This document shows positions 42,294-51,161 of a DNA stretch of 64,000 nucleotides, piece after piece. The stretch lies in the NCBI GenBank assembly GCA_934565655.1, contig CAKTIE010000008.1, positions 1 through 64,000 on the forward strand, written 5' to 3'. A program made the translations under genes and the position numbers. This stretch comes from an uncultured Oscillospiraceae bacterium. Its GTDB lineage: Bacteria > Bacillota > Clostridia > Oscillospirales > Oscillospiraceae. Every line of letters starts with the position of its first letter. Position 1 is the first letter of the stretch. The notes beneath the pieces are model-generated. The model made no database searches. It had not been told where the DNA came from and saw only the letters and a program-made list of their open reading frames with translations.

Positions 42294-42302
42294 GGAGCCT
42301 CC

Positions 42303-43121
42303 TTACAGCACGAAGCCCTGAGAGATCAGGTAGTCGGCGCTGTCCTGCACCGCCTGATCCACCTCGGCCAGATCCTTGGGACCTGCCTGCGTGAATTCGA
42401 TCTCGATGGAGAAGGGACTCATGTTGTTGTCGGCGTCCAGCGCGTCAAACAGCGCCGGAAAATCGATGTAACCCTTGCCCAGTGCCGGGAAGTTCCACTC
42501 CTGACGGCCGGCGGCCTTGTCCTTCAGGTGGACATAACCAATCTTATCCATAGAGGCCAGGAAGTCCTTTGTCACATCCACATCGCCATAGAAGATGGCG
42601 TTGGCGGTGTCGTAATTGATGAGAACGCGGGGAGAGTCCACCAGCTCCACAATCTCCTTCAGAATGGCGCCTGTGCCGTGCTCACCGTGGGTCTCCAGTA
42701 CCAGCGTCATGTCATACTCCTCCAGATAAGGTACCAGGTCACGGACGTGCTGTGCCACTACGGCGTTGGAGGCCACCGCTTTATCTTCCAGATGGGCCTC
42801 ACCGATGGAGGAAACGATGTAGTCGCAGCCGAAGAAATGCGCCAGACGAATGTTGCGGACAAAATCACCGATGCGCTCGGTGTCCATCAGGTTGGTGTGA
42901 CCGCTCATGGCAAAGGGGATCAGACCGGCCTCGTCCAGCATGTCCTTGACCTCCAGCAGCCGCGCAAAGCTCTGGTCGGGGAATACATGCTCCGTCCAGC
43001 CCTTGGTGGCGGTCAGCTCGATATAGCGGAACCCCGCCTTCTTGATACCGGCGATGGCCTCCTCAATGGAAAAGCCGTGGTAGCAGTTGGAGTTTACCGC
43101 GATGATGCGCTCTTTTCTCAT
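42303..43121 (-). CDS. Sugar phosphate isomerase/epimerase-like TIM barrel protein
   Basis: This 272-aa protein of the AP_endonuc_2 (xylose isomerase-like) superfamily has metal-binding Glu in LVLETHGEHG, His in YVHLKDK and Glu in IEIEFTQ. IolE, IolH, IolI and related epimerases belong here. With two dehydrogenases, it suggests cyclitol or ketosugar catabolism. Confidence 0.83.
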   Translation of the reverse strand: MRKERIIAVNSNCYHGFSIEEAIAGIKKAGFRYIELTATKGWTEHVFPDQSFARLLEVKDMLDEAGLIPFAMSGHTNLMDTERIGDFVRNIRLAHFFGCDYIVSSIGEAHLEDKAVASNAVVAQHVRDLVPYLEEYDMTLVLETHGEHGTGAILKEIVELVDSPRVLINYDTANAIFYGDVDVTKDFLASMDKIGYVHLKDKAAGRQEWNFPALGKGYIDFPALFDALDADNNMSPFSIEIEFTQAGPKDLAEVDQAVQDSADYLISQGFVL

Positions 43122-43136
43122 GGGGTTCCCTGCCTT

Positions 43137-44060
43137 TCAGATGATGTAGTTGTCCAGATAGCGCTTGGACAGGCGGATGGAGTTCAGGATATCCTCACGG
43201 GTACCCTCGAAGGCCTTGTCCTCTACCTCGATCACAGCGTTGCCGTCGTAGCGGATGTCGTTGAGCGCCGCGATAAAGGCCGCCCAGTTCACGTCGCCAT
43301 GTCCGGGGATCACGGGAGCCATGTAGTCCAGCGGATAGGCCAGCACGCCGCACTCCGCCAGCTTTTCGGGGTACAGCTTGATGTCCTTGAAGTGGACGTG
43401 GAACAGCTTGTCCTTGAACTCATAGACGGTTTTGACGTAGTCCATCTGCTGCCATACATAGTGGCTGGGGTCGAAGTTCAGGCCGAAGTTGGGACTGGGC
43501 AGACGGCGGAACAGCTCACGGAAGATATCCGGTGTGCACATCAGGTTCTGGCCGCCGGGCCACTGGTCGGCACCGAACAGCATGGGGCAGTTCTCGATGG
43601 CGACCTTGACGCCGCACTCCTCAGCCAGACGGATGATGGGAGGCCAGATCTCGTCAAACAGCTGATAGTTTTCCTCGCGGGTCTTGTGCTGGTCGCGGCC
43701 GATGAAGGTGGTGACCATGCCCACGCCCAGCTTTTCGCTGGCGCGGATCAGCGTTTTCAGATGGTCGATAGCGGCGGCGCGCTTTTCAGCATCGGGATCC
43801 ATGGTGTTGGGATAAAAGGCCAGCGAAGAGATGGTCAGCCCCTTCCCTGCTGCGTAATCCACCACATGGCGGGCGTAATCGTCATCCTCCAGCACGCGGG
43901 CGCAGTCGATATGGCTGACGCCGGCATAGCGGCGCTCCGCCTTACCGGCAGGCCAGCAGGCCACCTCCAGACAACGGAAGCCCATCTCCGCGGCGATATC
44001 CACCGCTTCCTCATACGTCCAGCCATCCAGAATGGCGGTCAGCAGTCCGAATTTCATCAT
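43137..44060 (-). CDS. Sugar phosphate isomerase/epimerase-like TIM barrel protein
   Basis: This 307-aa member of the same superfamily has GVKVAIENCPM, NFDPSHYVWQ, FHVHFKDIKLY and AVIEVEDKAF, which carry metal-ligand Glu, Asp/His and Glu residues. It is not closely similar to the neighbouring paralogue, so the two probably catalyse successive steps. AGGAGGAGAAACGCT precedes the start. ATGs at 44060 and 44057 are both possible. Confidence 0.83.
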   Translation of the reverse strand: MMKFGLLTAILDGWTYEEAVDIAAEMGFRCLEVACWPAGKAERRYAGVSHIDCARVLEDDDYARHVVDYAAGKGLTISSLAFYPNTMDPDAEKRAAAIDHLKTLIRASEKLGVGMVTTFIGRDQHKTREENYQLFDEIWPPIIRLAEECGVKVAIENCPMLFGADQWPGGQNLMCTPDIFRELFRRLPSPNFGLNFDPSHYVWQQMDYVKTVYEFKDKLFHVHFKDIKLYPEKLAECGVLAYPLDYMAPVIPGHGDVNWAAFIAALNDIRYDGNAVIEVEDKAFEGTREDILNSIRLSKRYLDNYII

Positions 44061-44079
44061 AGCGTTTCTCCTCCTTGCT

Positions 44080-45123
44080 TCAGCGGTTTTCGGGAATGTC
44101 TACCGCGGTGCCTGCCTTGGCGGATTCCAGAGAGGCAAACACGGCGCGCATGGCGTACAGGGCCTCCTCGCCGGAGATCTCCGGCGGGGTGTTGGTCTCC
44201 AGGCAATTCATCCACAGGTCGATCACGCCGGACTTGGTCTGGTTGTCGTTGGTCTGGATCTGCTCCACGTCGTAGACCTTTTCCGTGCCGTCGTCCAGCT
44301 TCACCACGATGGAGTGGGCGGGATCGTCATAGATGCGCATGATGCCCTTCTCGCCGTAGAGAATGGTGGAGTTATCCTCCGCGCCGTAGTAGGTCCAGCT
44401 GGCGGTCATGGTGCCCATGGTGCCGCCGGACATCTCGTAAATGCAGATGGCGTTGTCGTCCACGCCGATCAGCTGGCCGCTGGCGTCCTTCTTATCCAGC
44501 GTTACCACGCGGGCGGTGGTGCGCACCACATGCTGACCCGTCAGGAACTGGATCAGGTCAGTCTTGTGGATGCCAAGATCCGCCATGGCGCCCATGGCAG
44601 CCTTGTTCTTGTCGAAGAACCAGGTGTTCTTGCCGGGATCCACCGACCAGGTCTCGGGGCCGCCGTGACCGAAGGTGGTACGGAAGGTGATGATGCGGCC
44701 GATCATGCCCTGATCGATCAGCTCCTTGGCCACCGCGTGGGCCTTGGCCAGACGCTGGTTGTGGCCGATCATCAGGAACTTCCCCGCTTCATGGGCGGTC
44801 TTGACCATCTCCTCGCACTCCTCCAGCGTGGTGGCCATGGGCTTTTCACACAGCACATGCTTACCGGCCTTCAGGGCGGCGATGGTGATGGGCGCGTGGG
44901 CATGGTTGGCCACGCAGACGCTGACTGCGTCGATGGCGGGATCGGCCAGCATGGCCTCAGCGGACTCATAGGCCTTGCCGCCGTACTGAGCGGCCAGCTC
45001 GGCGGCGCGCTGGGTATTCAGATCATAGAAGCCTGCCAGCTCCGCATAGGGATTCTCCGCGTATTCGGGGATGTGACGTACCTGCGCGATCTTGCCGCAG
45101 CCGATGATACCGATTCGGAACAT
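44080..45123 (-). CDS. Gfo/Idh/MocA-family oxidoreductase
   Basis: This 347-aa protein has Rossmann GCGKIAQVRHIPEY (about residues 8-21) and EKPMATT (about 93-99), with the C-terminal domain. It is the first catabolic gene after the ABC transporter, likely the entry dehydrogenase of the pathway, for example on myo-inositol or another polyol. This is inferred from position. Confidence 0.87.
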   Translation of the reverse strand: MFRIGIIGCGKIAQVRHIPEYAENPYAELAGFYDLNTQRAAELAAQYGGKAYESAEAMLADPAIDAVSVCVANHAHAPITIAALKAGKHVLCEKPMATTLEECEEMVKTAHEAGKFLMIGHNQRLAKAHAVAKELIDQGMIGRIITFRTTFGHGGPETWSVDPGKNTWFFDKNKAAMGAMADLGIHKTDLIQFLTGQHVVRTTARVVTLDKKDASGQLIGVDDNAICIYEMSGGTMGTMTASWTYYGAEDNSTILYGEKGIMRIYDDPAHSIVVKLDDGTEKVYDVEQIQTNDNQTKSGVIDLWMNCLETNTPPEISGEEALYAMRAVFASLESAKAGTAVDIPENR

Positions 45124-45218
45124 AATTGTGACCTCCTGTTATGATGAAATGGAAATATTCACAGATATTCAGCGGCCACCGGCTTATGAAAAGCCGGTGG
45201 CGCGGTTTGATAGGGTGA

Positions 45219-46262
45219 TCAGGCGTTATCCTTCTTCTGCAGCAACACGGCAAAGATAATGATGGCACCCTTGACGGCGTCGCACAGGAAGGTAGGCACA
45301 CCGACAGTGTTCAGGATATTGTTCATGACGCCGATGATCAGCATACCGAGGAAAGCGCCGACCAGACTGCCCTTACCGCCGGACATGGCCGTGCCGCCCA
45401 CGATAACGGCGGCGATGGCATCCATCTCATAGCCGTTACCGGCGTTGGCAAAGTCCATGGAGCCGATACGGGCCACATAGATCACGGCGGCAATGGCGCA
45501 CATCACGCCGCCCAGGGCGTAGATGCGGCGCTTGACGCGGCTGACATTGATACCGGACAGCTTGGCGGCCCGCTCGTTGGAGCCGACGGCGATGGTCTGG
45601 CGGCCAAAGGCGGTCTTTTTGAAGATGATGTGCATCAGCACCACCACGGCCACCCAATAGATGATGGGCAGGATCACCTGGCCGCCAATCTTGGCGGAGG
45701 TCAGCAGCTTGAAGCTGTCGGGCACCTCGGGGTTGAACTGCTTGGTCAGCTGCTGGGTAACGGAACGGAAGATCTTCATGGTACCCAGCGTGGCGATGAA
45801 GGGCGGCAGCTTACCGTAGGCGATCAGGCAGCCGTTCATCTCACCGAACACCATGCCCAGCACCAGCACCAGAATGATGGCGATGATGTACGCGCCCACG
45901 CCGGTGATGCCGATCTTGGCCAGCAGGCCGTTCGTGGGCGTGATGAGATACATCAGCACTGCGCCCAGCGCGCACATCATGGAGCCGACGGACAGGTCGA
46001 TGCCGCCGGAGATGATGATGAAGCACATGCCCAGAGCGATGATACCGGCGTATGTATTGTTGCGCAGGATGTTCAGCCACGCGCGGCCCATGGCGCCGAA
46101 CATGCCGCCCACGGAACCGATGTTGATGGCCTGTACCACGCACTGGATCAGCACCATGATGACCAGCGCGAAGATGGTGGAGAACATGGCGTTCTGCGAC
46201 CAGTTGCTCTTGAACCAGCCCAGAAAACCGCCCTTCTCATTCAGAAGCTTCTTTTTATCCAT
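45219..46262 (-). CDS. Ribose-type ABC transporter permease
   Basis: This 347-aa protein has 8-10 transmembrane helices and the family signature in GGIDLSVGSMMCALG and AAKLSGINVSRVKRRIYALGGVMCA. It forms the channel of a sugar importer. It sits 2 nt after the ATPase stop, and GGAGGGAG precedes the ATG. Confidence 0.92.
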   Translation of the reverse strand: MDKKKLLNEKGGFLGWFKSNWSQNAMFSTIFALVIMVLIQCVVQAINIGSVGGMFGAMGRAWLNILRNNTYAGIIALGMCFIIISGGIDLSVGSMMCALGAVLMYLITPTNGLLAKIGITGVGAYIIAIILVLVLGMVFGEMNGCLIAYGKLPPFIATLGTMKIFRSVTQQLTKQFNPEVPDSFKLLTSAKIGGQVILPIIYWVAVVVLMHIIFKKTAFGRQTIAVGSNERAAKLSGINVSRVKRRIYALGGVMCAIAAVIYVARIGSMDFANAGNGYEMDAIAAVIVGGTAMSGGKGSLVGAFLGMLIIGVMNNILNTVGVPTFLCDAVKGAIIIFAVLLQKKDNA

Positions 46263-46264
46263 GC

Positions 46265-47761
46265 TTATTCTCCCTCCTGCTGACCGCCGCCGGTGGCCAG
46301 ATACATGATGTTATGTTCGTTCATATCGCTGCCGGCCACCTCGCCGACAATGCGGCCATGGAACATGACAAGGCTCCTGTCGCACACGCGGATGATCTCC
46401 TGCGCCTCAGAGCTCAGCACGATCACGGCCACTCCCTCGCCCGCCAAGCGGTGGATAATGGCGTAGATCTCCTCCTTGGCGCCCACGTCGACGCCCTGGG
46501 TGGGGTTGTCCAGGATCAGTACCTTCGGATCGGACATCAGCCATTTGGCCAGCACTACCTTCTGCTGGTTGCCGCCGGACAGGCTGCCGATCAGATCCAT
46601 CCGGTCGCCCATCTTGATGCGCAGCGCTTCCTCCTGCTGGCGGAACAGTTCCTCCTGCCGGGCAAAGTCGATAAAGGGGCCCTTGCGGATATTGGGCAGA
46701 TGGACGATGGAGCCGTTGTCCAGAATGGTCATATCCTTAATGATGCCGTTTTCCTTACGGTTGCGGGGCAGATACGCCAGACCGGCGGCCAGCGCCTGAT
46801 GGGTATCGGTGTTGTGTACCTCTTTGCCGGACAGATATACCTTGCCGGTGTACTTGCCGCCCATGGCGCCAAAGACCGTCTGGAACAGTTCGCTGCGGCC
46901 GTCGCCCAGCAGGCCGGTAACACCCAGCACCTCACCGGCATGAACGGTCAGGGAAACGTCAAAGAAATGGCGATCGTCGGACATGGCTTCCAGCCGCAGT
47001 ATCTCGTCGCCCTTCTGCTGGTCGCGGGTCAGAATATCCATCTGCACCTCATGGCCCACCATGTGGGCGGCCAGCTGACGGGTATCAGTGTTGCTGACCA
47101 GGTCGGCGGCCACCATGCTGCCGTCACGCAGAACGGTAAAGCGGTCGCAGATCTCCATGACCTCGTTGAGCTTGTGGCTGATGAACACGATGCCCACACC
47201 CTGCTCCTTCAGCGTCCGCATCATGGCAAAGACACGCTGGATCTCGGGATCGGTCAGGGATGTGGTGGGCTCGTCCATGATGATGATGGAGGCGTCCTGC
47301 ATCATGGCGCGGGCGATCTCCACAATCTGCTTGTAGGAGGCGTCCAGATCCCGCACCATGGTGGAGGGATCCAGCGTCAGGTTCATCCGCTCGAACAGCT
47401 CCGCCGTCTGCCGCTTCATCTCGCGGGCATCCAGAAACACACCCTTCTGCTTCAGATGGGTCAGGAACATGTTTTCGTAGATGGTCAGGTCATTGATCAG
47501 GTTCAGCTCCTGATGGATAAAGGCGATACCGGCATCCAGCGAATCCACGGGGCTGGCGAAATGCACAGGCTTTCCGTCCAGTTCGATAACGCCCTTGTCG
47601 GCGGGCAGAACGCCGCCCAGGATGTTCATCAGCGTGGATTTACCAGCGCCATTCTCACCCAGCAGTGCGCAGATCTCACCGGTCTTTAGGGAAAAATCCA
47701 CATCCTGAAGCACGTTGTTGGCGCCGAAGGATTTGCAGATCCCCTGCATGGTCAGGTTCAA
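46265..47761 (-). CDS. Ribose-type sugar ABC transporter, dual ATP-binding protein
   Basis: This protein of about 498 aa has two ABC domains. The first has GENGAGKST Walker A and DEPTTSLTD Walker B. The second has GLLGDGRSE (degenerate Walker A) and LSGGNQQKVVLAKWL, as in RbsA/MglA. It couples ATP hydrolysis to import through the adjacent permease. A TTG at 47761 is the preferred start, with GGAAGTG upstream; an ATG at 47749 is the alternative. The open frame further up runs into the intergenic hairpins and is not used. Confidence 0.9.
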   Translation of the reverse strand: MNLTMQGICKSFGANNVLQDVDFSLKTGEICALLGENGAGKSTLMNILGGVLPADKGVIELDGKPVHFASPVDSLDAGIAFIHQELNLINDLTIYENMFLTHLKQKGVFLDAREMKRQTAELFERMNLTLDPSTMVRDLDASYKQIVEIARAMMQDASIIIMDEPTTSLTDPEIQRVFAMMRTLKEQGVGIVFISHKLNEVMEICDRFTVLRDGSMVAADLVSNTDTRQLAAHMVGHEVQMDILTRDQQKGDEILRLEAMSDDRHFFDVSLTVHAGEVLGVTGLLGDGRSELFQTVFGAMGGKYTGKVYLSGKEVHNTDTHQALAAGLAYLPRNRKENGIIKDMTILDNGSIVHLPNIRKGPFIDFARQEELFRQQEEALRIKMGDRMDLIGSLSGGNQQKVVLAKWLMSDPKVLILDNPTQGVDVGAKEEIYAIIHRLAGEGVAVIVLSSEAQEIIRVCDRSLVMFHGRIVGEVAGSDMNEHNIMYLATGGGQQEGE

Positions 47762-47784
47762 ACGATCACTTCCATTCCTATGGT

Positions 47785-47813
47785 ATTGTCGTCCCGCGTG
47801 CTGCGCGGCGGGA
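47785..47813 (-). repeat. Hairpin in front of the ABC ATPase gene
   Basis: ATTGTC plus TCCCGC pair with GCGG-GGGACAAT around GTGCTG. Without a T run it may stabilise mRNA or limit readthrough from the binding-protein gene. Confidence 0.5.
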
Positions 47814-47884
47814 CAATGTATTTTGCAAAAAAACGCCGGAAAAGCCGTTTCCGGCACTTTTTCGCCAAACACGGGAAAAACAAG

Positions 47885-47915
47885 GAAGGGCTATGGCTAT
47901 CAGCCATAGCCCTTC
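47885..47915 (-). terminator. Partial terminator between binding protein and ATPase genes
   Basis: Fourteen-base arms (47885-47898 and 47902-47915) around ATC, then a T-rich stretch on the minus strand. It would give more binding protein than membrane components, as in many ABC operons. Confidence 0.65.
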
Positions 47916-47950
47916 TCTTGAAAAGCAGATTGTCTCTTTGTGCTTACCGA

Positions 47951-48928
47951 TTAATACACGGTGTTGTTTTCGTCCAGATAATCAGCAACGTTGTCAGCGG
48001 AAACGATGGTGGTGGGGATCACGACCACGGGATCCACAGTTTCGCCGTTCATGACCTTGATAGCGGTCTCGATAGCGTCCTCAACCATGTTGGGGCTGTA
48101 CAGAGCGGAGGCGGGGCCGTAAGTAGCATAAGCCTCGTCAGCGATCATCTTGAAGTAGGCCTGGCAACCGCCGCCGCCGGTGATGGCCTTAACGTCAGTA
48201 CGGCCAGCCTCGACCAGGGTGTTCAGAGTACCGATGGAGGTCTCATCATCCATGGAGAAGATAGCGTCGATCTGGGGATTGGCCTCCAGGATGTCGGCCA
48301 TAGCGGACTGAGCGTCAGCAGCAGCGAAGCTGTTCAGCTGATACTCAACGATGTTGGTCGTGTCATAGCCAATCTCGTCCAGGTAGGCATAGAAGCCTTC
48401 CTTACGCAGCTGGCAGACGCTGCCGGAAGAGGGAACGTCCAGGACAACGATGTGAGCGGCCTCGCCAACCTTATCGGTGATGTACTTGGCGGACTGGTAA
48501 CCCATGTCCTTGTTATCGCCGGTGACCTTGTAGATGCCGGTGCAGTCCACGTCAACGTCGAAGTTCACAACGGGGATGCCGGAGTCAATGATCTCCTGCA
48601 TGGCGGTCTCCATGCCGGACCACTGGGGCCAGGACACGATGACGGTGGCGCCCCAGGCGACCAGATCGTTCAGAGCGGAAGCCATCTCAGCAGCGTCGGA
48701 AGAGGTGGTGATCTTGTACTCCAGGTTGTTGTCCTTGCAGTACTTCTCGGCGTAGTAAGCAACGCCGGCAACCCAGCCGTGGGTCACGTCAGGAGCAGCG
48801 ATACCGACCTTAACGGTCTTCGCGGTGTCCTGATCGTCGGGCTGATCGTTGGTGGTGTCGCCACCGCCGCAGGCCACCAGAGACAGGGCCATGACCAGCG
48901 CCAGAATGAGAGCTAACACTTTTTTCAT
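47951..48928 (-). CDS. Sugar-binding lipoprotein of a ribose-type ABC transporter
   Basis: This 325-aa protein has a lipoprotein signal (MKKVLALILALVMALSLVAC, Cys20 as lipidated residue), a Gly/Asp/Gln linker and a periplasmic_binding_4 type domain. It captures the sugar or cyclitol for the permease and ATPase downstream on the minus strand. A strong promoter is present upstream. The exact ligand is not readable from sequence. Confidence 0.92.
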   Translation of the reverse strand: MKKVLALILALVMALSLVACGGGDTTNDQPDDQDTAKTVKVGIAAPDVTHGWVAGVAYYAEKYCKDNNLEYKITTSSDAAEMASALNDLVAWGATVIVSWPQWSGMETAMQEIIDSGIPVVNFDVDVDCTGIYKVTGDNKDMGYQSAKYITDKVGEAAHIVVLDVPSSGSVCQLRKEGFYAYLDEIGYDTTNIVEYQLNSFAAADAQSAMADILEANPQIDAIFSMDDETSIGTLNTLVEAGRTDVKAITGGGGCQAYFKMIADEAYATYGPASALYSPNMVEDAIETAIKVMNGETVDPVVVIPTTIVSADNVADYLDENNTVY

Positions 48929-49064
48929 TCTAAACTTTCCTCCATATTATTTTTATTCCGCGGCCATAAGACCGGAGAATACCACAAAAGCAGCCGCCTG
49001 CGGACAGACGGGACACGCCGGAGCGATGCTCGACGGCATTTCATACATTTGTAACATTTCCTGC

Positions 49065-49093
49065 ATTATAGCACGGCGGCCTGTCCCTGTCAA
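49065..49093 (-). promoter_or_regulatory. Consensus promoter of the sugar operon
   Basis: Minus strand TTGACA (49088-49093), a 17-bp spacer and TATAAT (49065-49070), about 135 nt before the lipoprotein start. The 48929-49247 intergenic region otherwise shows only this promoter and the 3' hairpin of the next gene. Confidence 0.8.
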
Positions 49094-49217
49094 CGAGTTT
49101 CAATCTTAGCAATTTCTTCCCGCGGTTTTCTTGGCAGGTTTTTCAAATTGTGCCGTCAAATATTTGCGGCGCTTGTAAATATTGCTGTTGATTGACGAAT
49201 GTTGCCCTTTAAAGGGG

Positions 49218-49243
49218 GAAAGAGCAGCCCGAAGGCCGCTCTT
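49218..49243. terminator. Terminator after the SPOCS-LysM gene
   Basis: AAAGAGC-GCC and GGC-GCTCTTT arms around CGAA, immediately beyond the stop at 49248. Confidence 0.6.
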
Positions 49244-49247
49244 TTTC

Positions 49248-50756
49248 TTATAAACGCTTTTTGGGGATCAGCAGCATATACTGTCCCGCGTCACTGTCCT
49301 GCTCCAGCTGGTTGGCGCTGCGGATGGCATCCTCATCCGTATGATACCGCTTGGCGATGTCCCACAGGGTCTCCCCTTTCCCCAACCGGCACAGCACCAG
49401 ACTGGGGCGGGCGGCAATGTCGTCGTCAGGCTCGGTCACCGTCACGGAGGTAATGCCGCTGATGGAGGATTCACCGGTATTCGCCATAAGGAAGGTGACC
49501 GGAAGAACGACCTGACACGCGCCGCCGGTAAATTGCAGCGCCGCACGGCAGCAGCAGGCGGATACGGGTCCGTTGACCTCCGGAACGGCGGCGCTGCATT
49601 CGATCGTGCGCTCTGTACTGACGGGCGCGCCGGATTCGTCCAGATAGAGGAGCCGTACATGCAGTGTCGTGCGCAGCGTCACCTGCTCCTCCTCCGGAAA
49701 CGCTTCTGCCGGTGTGCAGTCGATGGCGGTGACGCTGATGAACGGCTCCGCGCCGTCGAATTCCAGCCGCACCCGGGCGTCCTGCTGTACGCTGCTGTCC
49801 GGCTGCGCCAGAGGAATGGTGATATTCTGCCGCTCCAGCACCGTGTCAAAGCGGGTGCTGTACAGATCCTCAATATAAGTAATGGTACGGCTCTGATAGG
49901 CCAGCAGACTGATGTCCACACGGGCCGTCAGACCAAAGCCGCTGCCGCTGTCCGTCCGCATGACCCGGATGTCACACTCCCCGATCTGGGGACAGAGCGT
50001 ATATTCGGCGTCCTCCGGCAGCTCCGCCACATCCAGTATCTGAGAGAACGGAAGCGCGGCGTCATACTGCCGCAGCGTCTGGCCGTCATCCCGGTAAAGG
50101 ACGCAGAGCTGCATCTCGCCCTTTACCATCAGCTTATTGCCCAGCCGCTGTGCCGACAGGATCGTGGGACATACACGATGCAGCAGGATATCCTCCGGCG
50201 TGCAGCCGTTATCCAGCAGCACATCATCCGTAAAGGAGAACCCCTTTTCAGATACAGCGGTCAGAAGGGAAAGCTCCAGCTTCTGACGGCGCGTGCAGAT
50301 GGCTGCGCCGTCCTGAACGCCGCAGGCGATCCGGCGCTTGACGGCCCGGTATCCGGTGACGGTGATCTCCGGCATGACCTTGACATACAGCTTCCGCGAT
50401 GTGACGGCGCGGGCCTCCGCCAGCAGGACACGTCCCTCGGCAAAAAGAGTGCCGCATCCGGCCAGCGACCGGTCATCCAGCACACAGGAGAACGGCACGG
50501 ATACTGACAGGCTCCGCAGCCCCACGGCCTCCTCGGAGGTGTAAAGAACCGTTACCTTCACGCTTCCGGATACGGTACAGTGCGCCTCCGTCAGCTGCCG
50601 CTCCCGTATCGTAAGGCGTCCCACGGTGTCCACGATCCGCGCCATGTCGGGACAATACTCCGGAATGGCGGTCTCCAGCGATTCCTCGTGGGTGGATACG
50701 ACGCCGGGTGACGCTTCGTAACAGAAAATATCTTCAAATTGCAAGCTCAAATCCAT
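49248..50756 (-). CDS. SPOCS (DUF3794) and LysM domain spore protein
   Basis: This 502-aa protein has repeated SPOCS-type segments (about residues 35-260 and 280-420; VCPTILSAQRLGNKLMVKGEMQL and a VDISLLAYQSRTITYIEDLYS-like strand pattern) and a C-terminal LysM domain (about 453-500, GKGETLWDIAKRYHTDEDAIRSANQL). This matches clostridial spore coat/envelope proteins that join SpoIVA and the cortex. It is downstream of spoVM on the same strand, supporting a coat or cortex-attachment role. Confidence 0.8.
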   Translation of the reverse strand: MDLSLQFEDIFCYEASPGVVSTHEESLETAIPEYCPDMARIVDTVGRLTIRERQLTEAHCTVSGSVKVTVLYTSEEAVGLRSLSVSVPFSCVLDDRSLAGCGTLFAEGRVLLAEARAVTSRKLYVKVMPEITVTGYRAVKRRIACGVQDGAAICTRRQKLELSLLTAVSEKGFSFTDDVLLDNGCTPEDILLHRVCPTILSAQRLGNKLMVKGEMQLCVLYRDDGQTLRQYDAALPFSQILDVAELPEDAEYTLCPQIGECDIRVMRTDSGSGFGLTARVDISLLAYQSRTITYIEDLYSTRFDTVLERQNITIPLAQPDSSVQQDARVRLEFDGAEPFISVTAIDCTPAEAFPEEEQVTLRTTLHVRLLYLDESGAPVSTERTIECSAAVPEVNGPVSACCCRAALQFTGGACQVVLPVTFLMANTGESSISGITSVTVTEPDDDIAARPSLVLCRLGKGETLWDIAKRYHTDEDAIRSANQLEQDSDAGQYMLLIPKKRL

Positions 50757-50812
50757 ATGCTCCGCCCTCTCAATCGGTATTGTTACTCCACTGTATGAGA
50801 GGCATGTTTCGT

Positions 50813-50887
50813 TTATTCCTTGATGCCGAAAATACTGCGCAGCAGGCCCCGCAGCATCCTTGGCGCCTTCCAGACCACGATCTTCAT
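50813..50887 (-). CDS. spoVM: Stage V sporulation protein M, 24 aa
   Basis: ATG at 50887, preceded by AGGAGG and a 7-nt spacer, encodes 24 residues beginning MKIVVWKAPRML and ending SIFGIKE. The pattern of an amphipathic helix with a Pro near position 9 and a Gly-rich middle matches SpoVM (26 aa in Bacillus). SpoVM senses positive membrane curvature on the forespore and anchors SpoIVA (gene at 11078). It is too short for normal gene finding and is identified here by motif and by its sporulation neighbourhood. Confidence 0.85.
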   Translation of the reverse strand: MKIVVWKAPRMLRGLLRSIFGIKE

Positions 50888-50891
50888 GTCG

Positions 50892-51044
50892 TTACCTCCT
50901 TTTCAAGCATGCGATCCCGCAGGCGATCAGCAGGAAGGCCACCAGAAACATCAGACAGCCTACCGGGAATACCGCCGCGATGAAGATGCCCAATCCCAGC
51001 GCCAGCGCGCAGATCCCCAGACAATGCTCGCCGTTCCCTCTCAT
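50892..51044 (-). CDS. 50-aa membrane protein upstream of spoVM
   Basis: ATG at 51044 after GGGAGGAGGGG encodes 50 residues, about 70% hydrophobic, with two likely transmembrane helices and five Cys. The stop overlaps the spoVM ribosome site (the final Lys-Arg-Arg codons make AAAAGGAGG), so the two are co-transcribed. I do not recognise a family. A sporulation role is inferred from position alone. Confidence 0.6.
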   Translation of the reverse strand: MRGNGEHCLGICALALGLGIFIAAVFPVGCLMFLVAFLLIACGIACLKRR

Positions 51045-51114
51045 GTGGTCCCCTCCTCCCTGCCAGGCTTCTGTTTCATCCTATGTGGCCGCGGCCGAAG
51101 CGGTGACGAAAAAA

Positions 51115-51142
51115 GAAAGCCTTCCCAAGCGGGAAGGCTTTC
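51115..51142 (-). terminator. Terminator after the flavin oxidoreductase gene
   Basis: Twelve-base arms (51115-51126 and 51131-51142) around AAGC, then TTTTTT on the minus strand. Confidence 0.8.
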
Positions 51143-51161
51143 CAAATATTGCGGGAATCTG

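Noticed and set aside
41403..44342. A 979-codon plus-strand frame
   Set aside because: Antisense to three genes with clear families (Gfo/Idh and two isomerases). No domain and no start signal.
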